Shown here one piece after another: positions 59,127 to 64,000 of a stretch of DNA of 64,000 nt. Source of the stretch: Woeseiaceae bacterium (GTDB taxonomy: Bacteria; Pseudomonadota; Gammaproteobacteria; Steroidobacterales; Woeseiaceae); the NCBI GenBank assembly GCA_021773055.1, contig JAJFKV010000064.1:62001-126000 (forward strand). The letters run 5' to 3'. A program made the translations under genes and the position numbers. The notes under the pieces were generated by a model, which did not search any database, was not told the DNA's origin, and worked only from the letters and a program-made list of their open reading frames with translations. The stretch's first letter is position 1; each line of letters starts with the position of its first letter.

Positions 59127-60129
59127 CGGCATTAAGCTTAGACGAAATTTGTTGGCCAAGTTGATGCACGGCCAGTGCATACATCACGCTGCGGTTGTAT
59201 TTTGTAATGACGAAAAAGTTATGGAAACCTACCCAGTGTTCGAGACCGGCGTCGCCTTTGTAGCTTAAGAGCTGGCCCTTACTGTCCGCGCAAAGATCGG
59301 TTGCGAACATGACACCCTTCTTGCTCAATGACTCGATTGTATCGCTGGCTTTGAGTGTGTTTGCGGGTGATGGAGCAGGGCCATTCCACGCGCTGCTTAG
59401 TGTCGCTTGTGCTATGACTTCTTCGTCGATGCGCCAGCGGTGCGCCAGAAAGTAGTTGGCGATGCTGCCGGCAACATCGGCCCAGTTATTCCAGATGTCT
59501 CGTTTGCCGTCACCGCTTGAGTCAACGGCATAGGCGCGAAAGCTGGACGGCATGAACTGGGGCCGTCCCATTGCACCGGCATAAGAGCCCATCGGAATGC
59601 CTGGGTCGAGTTCCTCTTCACGCGCGAGAATCAGGAACTGGGAGAGTTCCTTGCGAAAAAAAGTTGCTCGCGGTGGGTACTCGAAAGCCAGGGTCGCGAG
59701 CGCATCGATAACCCGGTCCTTGCCGGTGATGCGGCCGAAGTAGGTTTCAACGCCGATGATGCCGACCAGTATCTCAACAGGAACGCCGGTCTCAAGGGTG
59801 ATGCGCTCGAGCATTTCTCGGTTTTCGCGCCAGAAACTTGTGCCTGCGTTAACGCGCTCTTTGGTGATGAAAATCTTGCGGTACTCGCCCCAGGACAGCG
59901 AGCGCTCTGCCGGCTTCGCGATTTTCTTGATAATGGACTTTTTGATTTCGGCTTTGGCCAATATCGCCGACAAGGCGCTGCGGTCGAACTCGTGCATCTG
60001 GACCATTTCATCAACGAACGCGACGACGTTCTTCTGCTTCAGGTCGACATAAACTTTGTCAGAGCCGAGAACGGGCGATATAGAGATCAGCAGCGTCAGA
60101 ACGCCGGCAAGGAATCGTTTATAGGTCAT
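59116..60129 (-). CDS. mltB: Membrane-bound lytic murein transglycosylase B
   Basis: ETGVPVEILVGIIGVETYFGRITGKDRVIDALATLAFEYPPRATFF; GSYAGAMGRPQFMPSSFRAYAVD. Confidence 0.95.
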   Translation of the reverse strand: MTYKRFLAGVLTLLISISPVLGSDKVYVDLKQKNVVAFVDEMVQMHEFDRSALSAILAKAEIKKSIIKKIAKPAERSLSWGEYRKIFITKERVNAGTSFWRENREMLERITLETGVPVEILVGIIGVETYFGRITGKDRVIDALATLAFEYPPRATFFRKELSQFLILAREEELDPGIPMGSYAGAMGRPQFMPSSFRAYAVDSSGDGKRDIWNNWADVAGSIANYFLAHRWRIDEEVIAQATLSSAWNGPAPSPANTLKASDTIESLSKKGVMFATDLCADSKGQLLSYKGDAGLEHWVGFHNFFVITKYNRSVMYALAVHQLGQQISSKLNADGS

Positions 60130-60139
60130 CAGGAGGTCA

Positions 60140-61282
60140 TTAGTGCGGCAAGAGTTTCCGGTGCGAATGAATCGACATCAGAATACCGAATCCTGCCATC
60201 AGCGTCACCATAGACGTGCCCCCGAAGCTGACCAGTGGCAGAGGCACACCGACAACCGGAACCAGACCGGTCACCATCGCCGTATTGACGAATACATATA
60301 CGAGGAAGGTCAGGCTGATCGATCCGGCGAGAAGGCGCGAGTAGGTGTCGTGTGCCTGCACTGCGATGAACAAGCCGCGCCCGATAACAAACATATACAA
60401 GGCAAGCAGACTAATAACCCCTAACAAGCCGAATTCCTCACCGAGTACGGCGAAGATAAAGTCGGTGTGTCGCTCCGGCAGGAACTCGAGGTGCGCTTGG
60501 GATCCGTTCGTCCAGCCCTTGCCGAATAATCCACCGGAGCCGATGGCGATTTTCGACTGAATGATGTTGTAGCCCGCGCCAAGCGGGTCACTGTCCGGAT
60601 TGAGTAATGTCAGGACACGCTGCTTTTGGTAGTCCTGCATGAAGTTCCAGAGGACCAGTGCGCCCGGCACGGCAAGTACACCGAGACCGAATATGAGCTT
60701 GAATGACATGCCGGCGAGAATGATTACGATGATGCCAGATGCCGCGATCAGCAATGATGTACCCAGGTCGGGTTGCTTTGCGATCATTATTGTTGGCACT
60801 GAGATGAGTACGGCGATAATCGCCAAGTGGCCTAACTTGGGTGGTATCTGACGGTCGTGCAGGAACCATGCGGTCATCATCGGGACCGCGAGCTTCATCG
60901 CTTCTGATGGTTGAAACCGAATGCCGATGTCAAGCCAGCGTTGCGCGCCTTGTCCGACGTCGCCTTTGGTCAGAACGAGTATCAGTAGTAGCAGACCGGC
61001 AGCATAGCCCCACGGCGTCCAGCGTCGCAGAAAGTCCGGAGGTAACTGCGCAACAACCAGCATTGCGATAAACGCTACGCCAAGTCGAACCGCCTGATTG
61101 ATGATCAGTCGAGAGTTCTCACCAGCGGCGCTGTACAGAACAAACAGTCCAAAAACACAGATTAGGAGGAGTCCGCCGAGCAACGGAACATCAACGTTCA
61201 AGCGACGCAGTAGTCCGGAAAAATTTCTGGGCGGCCCTGCTCCTCCCGTGAGCATGCGCTGTGTTTCACTGAGTCGAATCAT
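60140..61282 (-). CDS. rodA: Rod shape-determining protein RodA
   Basis: SEDS family: 'GAQRWLDIGIRFQPSEAMKLAVPMMTAWFLHDR'; 'HTDFIFAVLGEEFGLLG'; start at MIRLSETQ. Confidence 0.96.
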   Translation of the reverse strand: MIRLSETQRMLTGGAGPPRNFSGLLRRLNVDVPLLGGLLLICVFGLFVLYSAAGENSRLIINQAVRLGVAFIAMLVVAQLPPDFLRRWTPWGYAAGLLLLILVLTKGDVGQGAQRWLDIGIRFQPSEAMKLAVPMMTAWFLHDRQIPPKLGHLAIIAVLISVPTIMIAKQPDLGTSLLIAASGIIVIILAGMSFKLIFGLGVLAVPGALVLWNFMQDYQKQRVLTLLNPDSDPLGAGYNIIQSKIAIGSGGLFGKGWTNGSQAHLEFLPERHTDFIFAVLGEEFGLLGVISLLALYMFVIGRGLFIAVQAHDTYSRLLAGSISLTFLVYVFVNTAMVTGLVPVVGVPLPLVSFGGTSMVTLMAGFGILMSIHSHRKLLPH

Positions 61283-63191
61283 CACCGTACCCAAGATATT
61301 TGTCCATGACAGCCCTGGCGATTGGCGCGGCAACGCCACTGCCGCTGCTGCCATTCTCAACAATTACCGCTACCGCGATACGCGGGCTGTCGAAGGGGGC
61401 GAAGGAGATAAACAGTGCGTGGTCGCGCAGCCGCTCTTCGATCTCTTCCTCGTCGTATTCTTCGTCCTGAGCTATCGAGACCACTTGTGCTGTGCCGCTC
61501 TTGCCAGCCATCTCGTAGGGGGCACCAAAACCAACAGCACGTGCGGTGCCGCGTGGACCCTGCATGACGTCGTGCATCGCCTCTAACACGTTTCGCCAAT
61601 AAAACTCGTTGCCGATAGCGACGCTGTCGAGCCGTTCCGGCGCGACCAATTCACGGTTACCCGTCAGTGGATCCTCGACAGCCGCGACCAAATGCGGTCG
61701 ATAGCGAGTACCGCGTAACGCCAGAGTGCCTGCCGCCGTAGCCAGCTGCAGTGGCGTCGCCAGCATGAAGCCCTGGCCAATGGATGCGATGACTGTTTCG
61801 CCGTGGTACCAGCGCTTGTCGTCGCGATTGCGGAAATTATTCCTTTTCCATTCACGTGATGGCACCAGACCGGGGCGTTCGGCAAGAACATCCACGCCGG
61901 TCGGGCTACCGAGTCCGAACTGCGTCAGGTACTTGTGCATATTGTCGATGCCAAGCTCGCCACTCAATTCGTAGAAATAGACATCGCAGGATTGAGCTAA
62001 GGCATCGTGCAAATCGACGGGCCCGTGGCCCTCAGGTTTCCAGTCGCGATAGCGATGTTCGTCGCCTTCCAACTGGAAGAAGCCGATACAAACAGTCTTA
62101 CGCGTCAGGTTGGTGGCGCCGGATTCGAGGGCTGCCAGCGCCAGCATTGGTTTGATAGTCGAACCAGGCGGGTAGGTGCCGCGTACTGCGCGATTGAATA
62201 ATGGGCGGTCGAGATTGTCCTGCAACTCACCGTATTGCGCAGTGCTCATGCCGACAGCGAACAGGTTCGGATCAAATGACGGCGCGCTAACAAGCGCCAG
62301 GATTTCACCATTAGTGGGGTCAATGGCAACCACCGCGCCCCGCCGGCCATCCAAAGCGTCATGAGCAACCTTCTGTAGATCAAGGTCCAGGCTTAGGTAG
62401 ATGTTGGAGCCCGGATTCGCAGTCTTGTCCACAGGTAGCGAGTCCAGTAACTCGCTAGAATTTGCCGGCACCTCTCGTCCGCGTGCATTGGCAATAAGGT
62501 GTCGAAATCCGGCATCGCCGTGCAGGTTGTTTTCGAAACTGCTTTCTATACCGGTCTTGCCTGTGTGCGACGTGCCCGCGTAGCGAGCGGAATCGAGTCT
62601 TTGCATATCACCCGTATCCAGCGCACCTACGTAACCCACCGTGTGAGCGAACAATTCGCCGTACGGGTAATGGCGTACAAGTCGTGGTTGAAAATCGACG
62701 CCAGGGAAGCGTGGCCGCTGAATGGCGAAATTCGCGATTTCCTCGTCCGTTAACCTGAATTTCAGCGTGACGGGTTTGAACTGCTGGCCGCTCTGACTCA
62801 GTGCAGCAAAGCGCGGTATGTCGCCGTACTCGATCAGGTTAATTGCAGCGAGTCGATTCAGCGTGTCATCAATATCGTCGACTTGCTCGGGAATAAGTTC
62901 GAGCTGGTAGGCTGGAAGATTCTCTGCGATCACTCTGCCTTTGCGATCAAAAACAAGGCCGCGAATTGGTGGCACTGCCGCAATGCGTACACGATTACCC
63001 TGCGATTTCTCAGCAAATAATTCGTGATCGAAAACTTGTAGCTGGACCAGTCGGGCGATCACTAGACCCAGAAGTACGACCGAAATTACAGATGAAAGGA
63101 TAGCCCTGCCAATGAAAAGGCGCCGTTCCGAATGGTGATCTTTGATCGGTGAAAGCAGGCTCACCCTAATCTCCGGAACGCGTCCGGACAC
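61266..63191 (-). CDS. mrdA: Penicillin-binding protein 2
   Basis: YPPGSTIKPMLALAALESG (SxxK), SCDVYFYELSGELGI (SxD-like), MAGKSGTAQVVS (KSGT). Confidence 0.97.
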   Translation of the reverse strand: MSGRVPEIRVSLLSPIKDHHSERRLFIGRAILSSVISVVLLGLVIARLVQLQVFDHELFAEKSQGNRVRIAAVPPIRGLVFDRKGRVIAENLPAYQLELIPEQVDDIDDTLNRLAAINLIEYGDIPRFAALSQSGQQFKPVTLKFRLTDEEIANFAIQRPRFPGVDFQPRLVRHYPYGELFAHTVGYVGALDTGDMQRLDSARYAGTSHTGKTGIESSFENNLHGDAGFRHLIANARGREVPANSSELLDSLPVDKTANPGSNIYLSLDLDLQKVAHDALDGRRGAVVAIDPTNGEILALVSAPSFDPNLFAVGMSTAQYGELQDNLDRPLFNRAVRGTYPPGSTIKPMLALAALESGATNLTRKTVCIGFFQLEGDEHRYRDWKPEGHGPVDLHDALAQSCDVYFYELSGELGIDNMHKYLTQFGLGSPTGVDVLAERPGLVPSREWKRNNFRNRDDKRWYHGETVIASIGQGFMLATPLQLATAAGTLALRGTRYRPHLVAAVEDPLTGNRELVAPERLDSVAIGNEFYWRNVLEAMHDVMQGPRGTARAVGFGAPYEMAGKSGTAQVVSIAQDEEYDEEEIEERLRDHALFISFAPFDSPRIAVAVIVENGSSGSGVAAPIARAVMDKYLGYGDDSTQ

Positions 63192-63657
63192 GCATACCGG
63201 ACAGGAATATCATCACGACCGGCCACAGCAACGTGCCCGAAATCACAGGGCCCCAATACGTGACCGTTGGTGCATTGATGCCCGCGACGCCATTAATCCA
63301 GAATAAAAGAAACTGGTAAATGGCCAACATCGGGAACACGGTGGCGGACAGCTGTGGAACCGGGAATACCCGCATCAGTAAATGGAAGCGGACGGTGATG
63401 AACGCGATACAGCAAAGAGCGAGCGCATGCTGGCCCAGCAGGGTGCCTTGTGTTACGTCCAGAACGATGCCGACAATCCAGGCAGTACCAACGCTCCAGG
63501 TACGCGGCAATTGCATGGCCCAGAAAATCACCAGCATCGCCAGCCAGTCGGGACGGAACGCGGCGACCGAGTCGGGCAACGGCATGATGGTGAGCATCAA
63601 GCCGAAGATAAAGGACAGAATGACCGGCATGCGGCGAGAGGCGCGGTCCCTAATCAT
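63166..63657 (-). CDS. mreD: Rod shape-determining protein MreD
   Basis: Multi-TM 163 aa; PDWLAMLVIFWAMQLPRTWSVGTAWIVGIVLDVTQGTLLGQHALALC; between mreC and mrdA. Confidence 0.93.
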   Translation of the reverse strand: MIRDRASRRMPVILSFIFGLMLTIMPLPDSVAAFRPDWLAMLVIFWAMQLPRTWSVGTAWIVGIVLDVTQGTLLGQHALALCCIAFITVRFHLLMRVFPVPQLSATVFPMLAIYQFLLFWINGVAGINAPTVTYWGPVISGTLLWPVVMIFLSGMRVRTRSGD

Positions 63658-64000
63658 CGCCTGTGACCTCGGGGCTCGGTGTGCTGGCTGAAAAAATCAG
63701 CATGACTTCACGTACCTGGCCGAGAGACGCAGATGGAACGGCAGTGACATCCGCGTAAGGTTCTTGCGGGATGCGTGTAACCGACTCAACGACCGCGACC
63801 GGATAACCGGCCGGAAACGCGCCGCCAAGGCCGGACGTGACCAGCAAGTCGCCGACTTTAATATCTGCGTTGTTCACAACGAACGGCAGTTCGAGCTGAT
63901 CGATTTTTCCAGTGCCCACAACGATCGTTCGCAAGCCATTGCGATTCACTTCGACGGGTAGGGCGTGGTCGGTGTCGCTGATCAACATGGCTTGTGATGT
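63650..64000 (-). CDS. mreC: Rod shape-determining protein MreC (N-terminus outside window)
   Basis: LPFVVNNADIKVGDLLVTSGLGGAFPAGYPVAVVESV; runs off window end. Confidence 0.93.
   Translation of the reverse strand, partial: TSQAMLISDTDHALPVEVNRNGLRTIVVGTGKIDQLELPFVVNNADIKVGDLLVTSGLGGAFPAGYPVAVVESVTRIPQEPYADVTAVPSASLGQVREVMLIFSASTPSPEVTGDD

Noticed and set aside
1-64000. CRISPR array, prophage, transposon or defence island
   Set aside because: No regularly spaced repeats, transposase/integrase motifs or defence-family signatures seen on reading both strands' ORFs.

Overview
The window is a gene-dense chromosomal segment from a gammaproteobacterium, probably a marine or Woeseiales-like lineage (taxonomy is inference). 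It is mostly conserved housekeeping genes: yhdP/nit/tldD, pmbA/darP, purK-purE, purC, rpe, crp, coq7, rplM-rpsI, tRNA-Gln, rpiA, ygfA-6S RNA-zapA-zapB, pepP-ubiH-ubiI, a glycine-riboswitch-controlled gcv operon, lgt-thyA-folA, apaH-apaG-ksgA-pdxA-surA-lptD, amgK-murU, and lipB-ybeD-dac-rlpA-mltB-rodA-mrdA-mreD-mreC. I saw no CRISPR array, prophage, transposase or recognisable defence island. The points most worth a second look are: (i) a full-length bacterial relative of fungal NMA111, a tandem HtrA with a dead second protease domain; (ii) a Tpx-like protein with a degenerate active site, translationally coupled to gcvPB inside the glycine-cleavage operon; (iii) a long hairpin that includes the 3' end of tRNA-Gln, with palindromes behind it; (iv) a single in-frame TAA interrupting an otherwise intact membrane-protein gene; (v) amgK with no canonical start codon at the expected N-terminus; (vi) a near-consensus CRP site ahead of an untracked 56-aa ORF; (vii) an ExeA-type AAA ATPase fused to FHA; (viii) a membrane-anchored XRE regulator beside orphan genes; (ix) direct repeats between a cupin-XRE regulator and a VOC gene. 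Family assignments come from recalled motifs and gene order. No database search was run.
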